From the NCBI RefSeq assembly GCF_004342265.1, contig NZ_SMCS01000013.1:1-43448 (forward strand): 43,448 nucleotides of DNA, given 5' to 3'. How positions within the stretch are numbered: position 1 is the first letter of the stretch; every line of letters begins with the position of its first letter. The notes under the pieces were generated by a model, which saw nothing but the letters and a program-made list of their open reading frames with translations, did not search any database and was not told the origin of the DNA. This document shows positions 28,152 to 35,909 of the stretch, one piece after another. The stretch comes from Luteibacter rhizovicinus. Its GTDB lineage: Bacteria; Pseudomonadota; Gammaproteobacteria; Xanthomonadales; Rhodanobacteraceae. Made by a program: the position numbers and the translations under genes.

Positions 28152-28181
28152 TTGGCTATCGCGCAACCGACCCCATATACT
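28152..28181 (+). promoter_or_regulatory. Promoter of the tmRNA gene
   Basis: TTGGCT (28152-28157) and TATACT (28176-28181) are 18 bases apart, close to a sigma-70 promoter. Transcription would start near 28188, leaving a short 5' extension that RNase P would remove. Confidence 0.7.
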
Positions 28182-28209
28182 GTCGCAGGCTTTCATTAGC
28201 TTTCTCCTC

Positions 28210-28563
<354 letters not shown>

Positions 28564-28567
28564 ATAA

Positions 28568-28605
28568 GAAAAGCCCCGACTGGAAACAGCCGGGGCTTTT
28601 TCTTT
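28568..28605 (+). terminator. Terminator of ssrA
   Basis: AAAAGCCCCG and CGGGGCTTTTT form the outer stem with an inner CTG/CAG pair and GAAA loop, ending in a T run. Confidence 0.88.
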
Positions 28606-28923
28606 GGACAACGTAGAGGCCCATGAGTGACACCGAGCAACGCAGTGTTGCGGCTACGCGTACAGCGGCCTTCCAACCGCCTCGTTCCCGTTCTGTTTGA
28701 TCCAGTTGGACCGTGTGCGACCAGGCTTGTGCATATCACTGCTTCGGATTAAAGGGGTCGTAGTGGTTAAGTTTCGGCGAAAAGCACTCTGCCCGTTTCT
28801 TGCCGACACCATCAAAAAATGAGGGCCGAATCACTGATAGAGGTTCCGGCCTTTTTTCTGCCTACTACATGAGCTTCATCGCACCCCGCGGCAACTGAAG
28901 CAATGACCTATCGTCACCCGATC
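28606..28923. other. Gene-free stretch after ssrA
   Basis: I see no credible gene. The only clear element is a hairpin at 28822-28857 (GGCCGAA with TTCCGGCC, flanked by A6 and T6), which could end transcription from either side, for example from the secreted-protein gene on the minus strand. No copy of the tmRNA 3' end and no integrase are present. Confidence 0.5.
28822..28857. terminator. Bidirectional terminator-like hairpin
   Basis: GGCCGAA and TTCCGGCC pair with one bulge around a 13-base loop. An A run precedes and a T run follows, so either strand has the form of an intrinsic terminator. Confidence 0.65.
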
Positions 28924-29157
28924 TCAGCGACCGTGCTTACCGTAGTGATTGCTGGTGTGCGTATTCCGGTAGCTGCCACCGCGATGCGAGGAACCGGAAC
29001 CGCTGGAATAGCGTCCGCCGTGACTTTCGCTGTGGTGCGCGCCCGAATAGTGAACGCGGGAAGAGCCGCCACTATGCCCCTTGGCCAACGCCAAAGCAGG
29101 AACACTGGCGAGCGCGGTTATAGCGATCAGCGCCGCCAACACCTTTATCTGCTTCAT
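28924..29157 (-). CDS. Small secreted Gly/Ser/His-rich protein
   Basis: I do not recognise a family. The 77-residue product has a signal peptide (MKQIKVLAALIAITALASVPALALA), leaving about 52 mature residues made almost only of Gly, Ser, His, Arg and Tyr. There are many His (HYSGAHHSESHGG, SHRGGSYRN, SNHYGKHGR), so metal or polyanion binding is conceivable. A G-rich ribosome site lies 6 bases before the ATG at 29157. Low-complexity exported proteins of this kind occur in related genomes, but no function follows from that. Confidence 0.65.
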   Translation of the reverse strand: MKQIKVLAALIAITALASVPALALAKGHSGGSSRVHYSGAHHSESHGGRYSSGSGSSHRGGSYRNTHTSNHYGKHGR

Positions 29158-29314
29158 ACGATCCCCCTGATTACCGGAATACCCCGGCACGAGCGTGTCC
29201 CCCTGACACACTGCGCGCAATTATGTACGTTTCTTCGCGCCTGTGTATTTTCAATCGATGGAGAGTCACCCCGGGTAAGCTTCTGCCCATGCAAGGCACC
29301 CATGGGCAAGTCAC

Positions 29315-29722
29315 ATGAACATAACCGACCTCGCCGACGCTTATCGCGCCTATATCGCTTGCCTCAACACACAGGAATGGTCGCGGCTGGGCTACTTCGT
29401 TCGTGAGGATGTCCAATACAACGGCGAGCCCATCGGGCTATCCGGGTATCGCGAGATGCTGGAACGCGATTTCCTTAAGATCCCCGATCTCCGCTTCGAC
29501 ATTCAATTGCTGGTTTCCGAACCGCCTTTTGTTGCTGCTCGTCTTGATTTCAACTGCACTCCGAAGGGCCAGTTCCTCGGTCTCGACGTCAACGGCCAGC
29601 AAGTTTCGTTCGCCGAGAATGTGTTCTACGAGTTCCGCCAGGAGAAGATCCGCAAGGTGTGGTCGGTCATAGACAAAGCGGCCATCGAAGGTCAACTCGC
29701 GCTGAGAAAAACCAAGCGCTGA
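29315..29722 (+). CDS. SnoaL-like (NTF2-fold) protein, ester cyclase type
   Basis: This 135-residue protein has the cone-shaped NTF2-like fold of SnoaL-type ester cyclases. The visible pattern is a first helix pair (DLADAYRAYIACLNTQEW), VREDVQYNGEPIGLSGYREML, the PDLRFDIQLLVSEPPFVAARL strand pair and the final IRKVWSVIDKAAIEGQL. Related stand-alone proteins are mostly uncharacterised and often sit near regulators or oxidoreductases. No substrate can be assigned. It is followed by a very strong palindromic terminator. Confidence 0.78.
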   Translation: MNITDLADAYRAYIACLNTQEWSRLGYFVREDVQYNGEPIGLSGYREMLERDFLKIPDLRFDIQLLVSEPPFVAARLDFNCTPKGQFLGLDVNGQQVSFAENVFYEFRQEKIRKVWSVIDKAAIEGQLALRKTKR

Positions 29723-29765
29723 CTGCGTCCAGGCACGTGCACGAGGCACCCCAAATTAGCTCCAG

Positions 29766-29818
29766 AAAAAAGATCAGCATGATTTATCGCTAAGCGATAA
29801 ATCATGCTGATCTTTTTT
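29766..29818. terminator. 26-bp near-continuous palindrome, bidirectional terminator
   Basis: Bases 29766-29791 and 29793-29818 are perfect complements with a one-base centre. The outer ends are A6 and T6, so the structure is an ideal intrinsic terminator on either strand. The stem is unusually long and AT-rich compared with the rest of the window. Confidence 0.85.
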
Positions 29819-30037
29819 GCATGTCCATGCGCAATAACGGCAAGTGATGTTATGGACAACAGGCCTCCCCGTTTCATCGGGCAGGAGGGAGCCCAGCCCG
29901 CTCTCTCTGCTGGCACGCCTCGGTTGCAAGCCCGTTCGACAAAGTGTATAGACAGCAACGATATCCACGTTTGGTAAATGTGGATTTCCACTGGTAGTGC
30001 TTATCAAATCGTGCTCACCAAAAGGGAGAATGTCGAT
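29819..30037. other. Gene-free leader with a partial copy of the 30.3-kb terminator
   Basis: No gene is seen. Around 29841-29885 a segment (CAAGTGA...CAGGCCTCCCCGTTTCATCGGG) resembles 30301-30345 closely, in the same orientation. The last 100 bases are AT-richer and probably contain the promoter of the small gene at 30038. Confidence 0.5.
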
Positions 30038-30226
30038 ATGAAGATCATATTCGCTGGTTTCGTTTTGATTGCGGCAGCCGTATCTGCGAACGCCAGCGGG
30101 ATAGGCGACCACCGGGATCCGAACCAGGGCGGCTATAGCAACGCGCCGGTGTGTCCAGATGGGCAAGTGGCTCAATTCGTCGGCGTAATCAACGGCAAGG
30201 CCACCTGGCGCTGCGTACCCGCTTGA
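30038..30226 (+). CDS. Small secreted two-cysteine protein
   Basis: I do not recognise this as a named family. The 62-residue product has a signal peptide (MKIIFAGFVLIAAAVSANA) and a mature part of about 43 residues with two Cys, in APVCPDGQVAQFVGVINGKATWRCVPA, which could form one disulfide. GGGAG lies about 9 bases before the ATG. A strong terminator follows, and both sides carry copies of the same short sequence, hinting at tandem duplication. The mature sequence pattern V-C-x-x-G...W-x-C-V is neat enough to be real. Confidence 0.7.
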   Translation: MKIIFAGFVLIAAAVSANASGIGDHRDPNQGGYSNAPVCPDGQVAQFVGVINGKATWRCVPA

Positions 30227-30310
30227 GCAACGCGTCCTGTTGAGATGGCTGATCAGCGCCTTCAATGCCGGATGGCTACACGTACTCTCGGCTTAATCGC
30301 CAAGTGACCT

Positions 30311-30354
30311 AAAGGGCAGGCCTTCCCGTTTCATCGGGTAGGCCTGCCCTTTTT
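30311..30354 (+). terminator. Strong terminator of the small secreted gene
   Basis: AAAGGGCAGGCCT and AGGCCTGCCCTTT form a 13-base perfect stem, with an inner CCCG/CGGG stem around TTTCAT, and end in T5. Confidence 0.85.
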
Positions 30355-30462
30355 CATGCTTCGACCCGGGTCAGCACGATGGCATTCGTGCCGGATCGAT
30401 CCGTCATACGTGGCTTCCTGCCATCGTGTCTCACGTCATGTCTCGTCGTCCGCGCGGACGAT

Positions 30463-31128
30463 TCATGCCGGCTGGTAGACAGCTGCCACGACGCCCGAAG
30501 CGAAGGGGGTCGTGCTGATCAGGCGCAGATCAACAGGGCTGCGCAGTTCGGAGAACAACGGCTGGCCTTGGCCCAGCACAACCGGATGAATGCCCAGTCG
30601 ATATTCGTCAATGAGGCCAGAGGCAACGAGGCTTTGGGCGAACCGGGCGCCTCCATGCGCAAGAATGAAATTGCCCGGCTGTTCCTTCAGTCGGAGAACT
30701 TCCTCCACGAGATCGCCGCTTGCCACCGTGGGTTCGGCCCAGGACTGCAGGACCGCCGCTGTCGGCGTGACGCCATGCCGCTCCGCATTGCGAGCTTTTG
30801 CTTCGGCGAGCGCCTGCGTCGTCCGTTCCACCTGTGGGCCGTCCTTGATCCCTTTCCTCGAAAAAATGACCTTGGGGATGTCGTTCATCGGAGGCGCGAT
30901 CGGCATGTCCGAAAAGGGCCAGAACGCTGCCATGTCGTAATAGCTACGGCTTCCCATGATGTGCACGCTGGCTTCGCTAAGCGTATTGAGAACCCATTCG
31001 GTGGAATCGGCTCCTCCCGATGTCCGGAATATCCAGTCAATCTCGCCGTTCGGTCCACAGACAAAGCCATCCAGCGAGACGGACATCTTCAATACCAGCT
31101 TTCTCTTTGTCGCCGTTGAGGTAGCCAT
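30463..31128 (-). CDS. Dihydrofolate reductase-fold protein (RibD C-terminal type)
   Basis: This 221-residue protein belongs to the stand-alone RibD-C/DHFR-like family common near regulators. It starts RKLVLKMSVSLDGFVCGPNGEIDW and contains HIMGSRSYYDMAAFWP, KVIFSRKG and NFILAHGGARFAQSLVASGLIDEYRLGIHPVVLGQG. The last segments form the nucleotide-binding beta sheet. NADPH-dependent reductase activity is likely; the substrate is not. AAGGAGGAATT before the ATG is a near-perfect ribosome site, suggesting high translation. Confidence 0.85.
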   Translation of the reverse strand: MATSTATKRKLVLKMSVSLDGFVCGPNGEIDWIFRTSGGADSTEWVLNTLSEASVHIMGSRSYYDMAAFWPFSDMPIAPPMNDIPKVIFSRKGIKDGPQVERTTQALAEAKARNAERHGVTPTAAVLQSWAEPTVASGDLVEEVLRLKEQPGNFILAHGGARFAQSLVASGLIDEYRLGIHPVVLGQGQPLFSELRSPVDLRLISTTPFASGVVAAVYQPA

Positions 31129-31269
31129 AATTCCTCCTTAACCCTTGCGATGGTGGGTAGAACCAGGATGCCAATGTCCATTTTTGCCTCTTTACAGAAC
31201 TACGACGAACGGCGGGAGCACATTTCGACACGATCCGAGGCGCGAGATCAGAGGACCCGCGGTGGATCC

Positions 31270-31600
31270 GACCTGGGATTGATATCCGACTATCCGAAGG
31301 CCAGGTTGATCCTTGGTCATATGGGAGAGCTGCCGCCCTGTCACATGACTCGCTTCGACCAGGGCTGGGCCTTCAACGCCACTCACCGGGCGAAGCATTC
31401 GCCCACTTACTGCATGCGCAACAACGTCTGGATCGCGACGAGTGGCAACGTATCGGCGGCCTCCTTGACGGGTGCACTCATGTCGCTTGGTGCGGAGCGC
31501 ATCTTGTTTGCGACTTGCACCAAGAAAAACCACGCGAAAACTGCATTCAGGCGCGTGCACGAGGCATCGGAAAGACCGTGCTGCGACGGTGCAAAAACGA
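31270..31600 (+). pseudogene. Remnant of an amidohydrolase (ACMSD/resorcylate decarboxylase family)
   Basis: One open frame reads YPKARLILGHMGELPPCHMTRFDQGW, then LGAERILFATCTKKN after NNVWIATSGNVSAASLTGALM. This is the C-terminal third of amidohydrolase family 2 decarboxylases. The N-terminal metal-binding part is missing, and the segment that should read like FSVDYP with the metal-ligand Asp is ATCTKK. After it the frame has no similarity and runs into the monooxygenase gene. I read this as a decayed fragment, not a functional gene. Confidence 0.7.
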
Positions 31601-32731
31601 TCAGGCCTCGTGTGAATGCATATGCGCGAGCACCCGCTCGCGACCGTCGATCGACATCGCCTCGTTCAGTCCTTCAAGCGCTCCGCGAGCGGCACCTTCC
31701 GCACGCGTCCACATCGTTTCTTCGAATTGCTCGACAGCACGGGGCCAGTCGTCGCCCGATGCCAGAGCCAGTCCGAGTTCGGCGGCGTCGAGCATCGCCA
31801 GATTCGCGCCTTCGCCGCCGAAAGGCGTCATAAGATGCGCGGCATCGCCGATGACAGTGATGCCCTTCTGGTGCGGCCAACGATGCCCGGGCGGCAAGGA
31901 CCATAGCGGACGGAACGCCAGATGCGTCGCGGCCGGGCCGATGAGGGACAACAGCGACGCATCCCATGACTCGAATTCGGCCAGCAGTTGATCGCGCAAG
32001 CTTTTGGATTCGTCTGCCGCCGACTGCGACTCGCGCCCCCAGTCTTCGGGCACCTTCAATGCCGCATAGACGCGAACATGGCCGTTGGCATTGCGCTGTG
32101 CGATAAGGCCTTTCTCGTCGCCAAGCGCGAATATTTTGCCGCGCCCCACAAGGTTCGCGATGTCGGGATGTTGGCGATCGACATCGTCGATGCCGAGTTC
32201 AACGAAGAGCACGCCGGTGTAAAACGGCAAGATCGGTGAAAGCTGTGCACGCGTGCGCGACCACGCGCCGTCCGTACCGACGACCACATCGAATCGCGCG
32301 GTTTGTCCCTCGACGAACGTCAACTCGAACCCATCGTCGACGCACTGTACCGACGACACACGCATACCCCATTGCACCGTATCGGGCGCGAGCGATGCCA
32401 GAAGCAGGTCGCGCAATATGCCCCGATCGACTTCCGGCCGATCGCCGTCTTCCTGTTCGTCGAACAGCAGCGCGCCGGAACGGTCGTACACGCGGGAGCC
32501 CTGATCCTCGTATCGTGCGATGTCGCCAAACGCCCCATACAGGCCGGCGATTTGCAGTGCACGTTGGCCGGACTCCGCGTGCATGTCGAGCGATCCGCCC
32601 TGCGTGCGATGCGAGGTCGAAAGCTCGGCCTCGAATACCGATGCACGGATGCCGCGCTCCTGAAGCACGCGCGCCAATGTAAGGCCCGCGGGTCCCGCGC
32701 CGACGATCCCGATACGTAACGATTGCGCCAC
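31601..32731 (-). CDS. FAD-dependent monooxygenase, TetX-like
   Basis: This 376-residue group A flavoprotein hydroxylase has the N-terminal FAD motif GIVGAGPAGLTLARVL, the QGGSLDMH segment, the DG motif VVGTDGAWSRTR and the GD motif GDAAHLMTPFGGEGANLAM. The last is close to TetX-type and related small-aromatic hydroxylases. The substrate may be an aromatic compound or an antibiotic-like molecule; the sequence does not decide. GTG at 32731 with GGGAG 9 bases upstream was chosen. It is divergent from a MarR regulator with a palindromic operator between them, which suggests substrate-induced expression. Confidence 0.87.
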   Translation of the reverse strand: MAQSLRIGIVGAGPAGLTLARVLQERGIRASVFEAELSTSHRTQGGSLDMHAESGQRALQIAGLYGAFGDIARYEDQGSRVYDRSGALLFDEQEDGDRPEVDRGILRDLLLASLAPDTVQWGMRVSSVQCVDDGFELTFVEGQTARFDVVVGTDGAWSRTRAQLSPILPFYTGVLFVELGIDDVDRQHPDIANLVGRGKIFALGDEKGLIAQRNANGHVRVYAALKVPEDWGRESQSAADESKSLRDQLLAEFESWDASLLSLIGPAATHLAFRPLWSLPPGHRWPHQKGITVIGDAAHLMTPFGGEGANLAMLDAAELGLALASGDDWPRAVEQFEETMWTRAEGAARGALEGLNEAMSIDGRERVLAHMHSHEA

Positions 32732-32761
32732 GAAGCCCACTCCCACAGTATGATATGCATA

Positions 32762-32787
32762 GCATCCTATCTTTTTACATAGGATGC
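32762..32787. promoter_or_regulatory. Palindromic operator between the monooxygenase and MarR genes
   Basis: GCATCCTAT (32762-32770) and ATAGGATGC (32779-32787) are perfect 9-base arms separated by CTTTTTAC. The size and position between divergent marR and target genes are typical of MarR operators. It covers the start region of the longer marR reading frame. Confidence 0.75.
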
Positions 32788-32806
32788 AATGTATCGGAGA
32801 CGGATC

Positions 32807-33244
32807 GTGTCGGAACCACCGCTTTCATCCCTCGCGGGACACTTCATCAATCGCGCTTCCCGGCTCCTTCTCCGCCGAGGCGAACCGCGCCTGCGCGCTC
32901 TTGGCATCAGTGCGGCCCAACTACCCGTGCTGGGCACACTGAAGGATGGACTACCCAGGACACAGGCCTCGCTCGCGGCACTCATCCAGGTAGAGCAACC
33001 GACCATGGCGCAGCTTCTCTCCCGTATGGAACGAGATGGGCTCGTCGAACGGACGCCCGATCCCGCCGATCGACGGAGTAGCTTCGTAAGCCTCACCCCG
33101 GCCGCGAAGGCTCTGCTACCCAAGGCGCACAAAGAGCTCGTACGCGGCAACGCGGAGGCCCTAAAGGGATTCACGGACGAAGAACGCGATACCCTGGTGT
33201 CGCTACTCGAAAAGGTGATAGCGAACCTCGATAGCCCAAGCTGA
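32807..33244 (+). CDS. MarR-family transcriptional regulator
   Basis: This 145-residue winged-helix repressor of the MarR family has the recognition region VEQPTMAQLLSRMERDGLVERTPDPADRRSS followed by SLTPAAKALLPKAH. N- and C-terminal helices (SLAGHFINRASRLLLR, DTLVSLLEKVIANL) form the dimer. I chose GTG at 32807, preceded by GGAG 8 bases upstream; ATG 32789 is also possible (AGGA 5 bases upstream) but lies two bases from the operator. It probably represses the divergent monooxygenase and itself until a phenolic ligand binds. Confidence 0.88.
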   Translation: MSEPPLSSLAGHFINRASRLLLRRGEPRLRALGISAAQLPVLGTLKDGLPRTQASLAALIQVEQPTMAQLLSRMERDGLVERTPDPADRRSSFVSLTPAAKALLPKAHKELVRGNAEALKGFTDEERDTLVSLLEKVIANLDSPS

Positions 33245-33333
33245 CCGATTAGCTGGTTCAGCACGCACTGGAACACGAACTCGCCGAATGCGCGTGATCC
33301 GCTGAAGCAGCGCCCGATCTTTTGCAACGAAAC

Positions 33334-34293
33334 TCAGGTCGACATGGCACGCGGCGCAGAGGCCTGGTCTGCGTATCGGTAGCGCGATACTTCCAGCGAT
33401 GCCGTGCCATCGATCACTTCCAGCGCCGCGCGTCCGCCGAAGGGCAACGTGACTTTGTCCATGCCATGTCCGATCGAAATGCCGCGAAGCAACGGGGTTA
33501 ACGTGCCTTGCACCGCGCGGCGCAGCGCATGATCGGTGTCGTAGCCGTTGTCGTACTCACTGATACGTTGCCCACCGAGACTGCCGACGATGATCGCGCG
33601 CTGCGCATCGAGAACGCCGGCGAGTTTCAGTTCGAAAAGCATACGCTCGATGCGAAAAGCATGCTCGCCCGATTCTTCGATGAACAGGATGCCATCGTCG
33701 ATACATGGAAAGTACGACGTACCCAGAAGGCTGCATATCGCCGACAGGTTGCCGCCCCAAAGCGTGCCTTCCACCTGGACGTCGTCGACATCGTCGGGCA
33801 CCTGCCACGCAACATGGGTCGTTGGCGATTGCACGGTATGCCAGAAATGCCGCCACGTGGAATCGCGAAGAAAACCCGCACCGAAATCGCTCGCCAGCAT
33901 CGGACCATGCATGCTCGTCAGACCGCAGCGGGCATACAGCGCCGCCTGCAGGACGGTGAAATCGCCGTGCCCCACGAGAACGGTCGACGTTTCGAGCAGG
34001 CGTTCGCGAATGCCCCGATAGTCCAGCCGGTCGAGGATTGCGATGGCGCCATAGCCACCGTGGGCGGCCAGAAATATGTCGGGGACGGGGCGATCCGGAT
34101 CGGCGATCGCGTTGATATCCGAGGCGCGCTGCTCGTCGTTTCCCGCGAAACGCAGGTCGATACGATCCACGATATCCCCGCCGGATACCTTGTGTCCTGC
34201 AGCTTCCAGGCGTTCGATGGCACGCTGACAAGCCGCGCGGTCCTCCGCATAACCGGATGGCGCAATGATCCGAATGTCGAATCGTTTTGGCAT
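33334..34293 (-). CDS. ldcA: LD-carboxypeptidase (S66) homologue lacking the catalytic serine
   Basis: The 319-residue protein aligns along its full length with E. coli LdcA, which trims the terminal D-Ala of murein tetrapeptides in the cytoplasm. Conserved parts are IIAPSGY, GGYGA, HGPMLASDFGAG, VEGTLWGGNLS and FRIERML. The triad Glu (206 in GILFIEE) and His (276 in SIGHGMDKVTLP) are kept. The nucleophile motif GHSDFT reads GHGDFT, with Gly110 (codon GGC, 33964-33966). RGGYG is AHGGYG. It is therefore probably a pseudoenzyme or has changed chemistry. The symbol refers to family only. Confidence 0.85.
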   Translation of the reverse strand: MPKRFDIRIIAPSGYAEDRAACQRAIERLEAAGHKVSGGDIVDRIDLRFAGNDEQRASDINAIADPDRPVPDIFLAAHGGYGAIAILDRLDYRGIRERLLETSTVLVGHGDFTVLQAALYARCGLTSMHGPMLASDFGAGFLRDSTWRHFWHTVQSPTTHVAWQVPDDVDDVQVEGTLWGGNLSAICSLLGTSYFPCIDDGILFIEESGEHAFRIERMLFELKLAGVLDAQRAIIVGSLGGQRISEYDNGYDTDHALRRAVQGTLTPLLRGISIGHGMDKVTLPFGGRAALEVIDGTASLEVSRYRYADQASAPRAMST

Positions 34294-34544
34294 AGGGACC
34301 CTGTGGCTGGATGGGCTAACCAATACGCTTCCTCCATCCACAAGGCAACCGAAATTCGCGAAATTCGGTATTTTTGCGATAACCATGATGCGACCCCCAG
34401 CGAACGGCGCGCCGAAAGGCCCGGCTCCGATGGAATACGGCGGGCCCAGGGTCGATTAGAAGACAATAGCGGGTGGCGCGATCACCGCAAACGGCAACGC
34501 ACGAAGCGTTTCCGGCAAAGCAACGGCCGTTTTCGGCAGCGCGT

Positions 34545-34573
34545 GAATACGACGGCTACCAGCCGTCGTATTC
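34545..34573. terminator. Perfect 13-bp hairpin overlapping the AraC-family gene stop codon
   Basis: Bases 34545-34557 and 34561-34573 are perfect complements around ACC. The minus-strand stop codon of the AraC gene (34556-34558) is in the stem and loop. No T tract follows, so it may protect the 3' end or signal Rho-independent pausing only weakly. Confidence 0.55.
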
Positions 34574-35548
34574 GTCCACCAGCGAGAGATCGTCCGAAGG
34601 CTGTGTCGCGCGCGTAAGCGTTTCGCGTGGCTGCTCGCCGAACATGTGCCGATACTTTTCGGCGAACCGCGAGAGATCCCACATGCCGCAACTCAACGCG
34701 ACCGACTTGACCGAACGACGCCCGGCCTCCGCCGTCACGAGACTGCGGTGTGCGACACAAAGTCGAAGCATGGCCAGATAGCGGTTGGGCGGTACGCCGA
34801 GCAGATCGTCGAAGGCATAGCGCAGACCGCGTTCGCTGGCGCCGGCGGCCTGGCAAAGCTCCTGCGCATAGATATCCCGACGCAGGTTGGCACGCATGAA
34901 GCGCTCCGCACGACGCAACACCAGATAGTGCGCACGCCGGCCTCGCGACGACATCGGGCGATCTTCCGATGTCGAGGCCATCGCGGCGGCGATATGCCGG
35001 TTTACCAGATCGTCGACCGGTCCGAGTACCGCTCCTCCATCCCACGGCAGTTCGTCCCGGATTTGCTCGTATGCCTTGGCCAGTTCGGGCGAACGCGAAC
35101 AGAACAGGCGCAGGCGCTGCGAGCTGGCCTCGGGATCGCCTTCTCCCCGTGCCGCGAAGCATGCGCGAAACCGCGATGCCGGGACCAGCACCAGCGTCAC
35201 CCGCGCGCCACGCTCGAACATGAAGTCGGTGGACACGCCGGGCAGAAGCGTCACCGCCATGTCCGGGTCCACGCTGACTCCCTGGCACCAGCTACGTTCG
35301 GACGCGTGATGGACGTAGGCGAGCAGGCACCAGTCTTCCGGCACCGTGAAGCTGCCGCGCACATCGAAACCCAGGTCCAGAGTCATGTAATACGCCGCAT
35401 CGCACATAGCCGATGCGATCGTCGCGCGTGGTCGTGCCGGATTGAGCATCAGCAGATCCACATCGCAGAACCTGAGGGCTGACCCCAGGGTGACCAGATC
35501 GAATTCTTCCCACCTGTCCAACCCCTGCTTGTCGGACTTTATCGACAT
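34556..35548 (-). CDS. AraC-family transcriptional regulator
   Basis: This 330-residue protein has an AraC-binding-like N-terminal domain (about 20-180, with VPEDWCLLAYVHHAS) and a C-terminal double helix-turn-helix (about 225-315). The first helix pair reads NLRRDIYAQELCQAAGASERGLRYAFDD. The second is VKSVALSCGMWDLSRFAEKYRHMFGEQPRETL, the classic AraC signature. AAGGAG 9 bases before the ATG supports the start. It is codirectional with ldcA across 262 bases that contain a tandem 9-base repeat (CGAAATTCG twice, 34350-34367). The ligand is unknown; the order resembles AraC regulators of hydrocarbon or fatty-acid genes. Confidence 0.87.
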   Translation of the reverse strand: MSIKSDKQGLDRWEEFDLVTLGSALRFCDVDLLMLNPARPRATIASAMCDAAYYMTLDLGFDVRGSFTVPEDWCLLAYVHHASERSWCQGVSVDPDMAVTLLPGVSTDFMFERGARVTLVLVPASRFRACFAARGEGDPEASSQRLRLFCSRSPELAKAYEQIRDELPWDGGAVLGPVDDLVNRHIAAAMASTSEDRPMSSRGRRAHYLVLRRAERFMRANLRRDIYAQELCQAAGASERGLRYAFDDLLGVPPNRYLAMLRLCVAHRSLVTAEAGRRSVKSVALSCGMWDLSRFAEKYRHMFGEQPRETLTRATQPSDDLSLVDEYDGW

Positions 35549-35909
35549 TGCCGTCTCTCCTTGGGCGATCCCTAGTGACGTTAGTCTGAAGTCAGTTGCT
35601 ATGGAATCGCACCGCGACGGGAGGCTCGGACGACCTTCGTCTGACAAAACGGACTGGAACGACACGCACTCGCGTTCGCAGCCCGGCGGCCGTCCTGGTA
35701 AAGGTGATCGAAGAAAATAGGAACTCGCTTATCACTGGATACCCCCTTCCCGTGAGAAGACCGTTCGAGCGCGGTCGCGCGATACGGTATTTACCCTGCA
35801 TATGCGCAACCCCATAGGCGAATTTCACGCCATGTCGAGCCGTTTGGTCATGTATATGACGCAAATAGAGCAATGCAGTGTGAATTTGCCGGTTTTGCGT
35901 AACGAAAGT
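35549..35909. other. Gene-free stretch upstream of the AraC gene
   Basis: No credible gene. The part nearest 35549 must hold the AraC-gene promoter. The stretch 35800-35905 is AT-richer than the surroundings (GTATATGACGCAAATAGAGC) but has no clear promoter or repeat. Confidence 0.4.
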
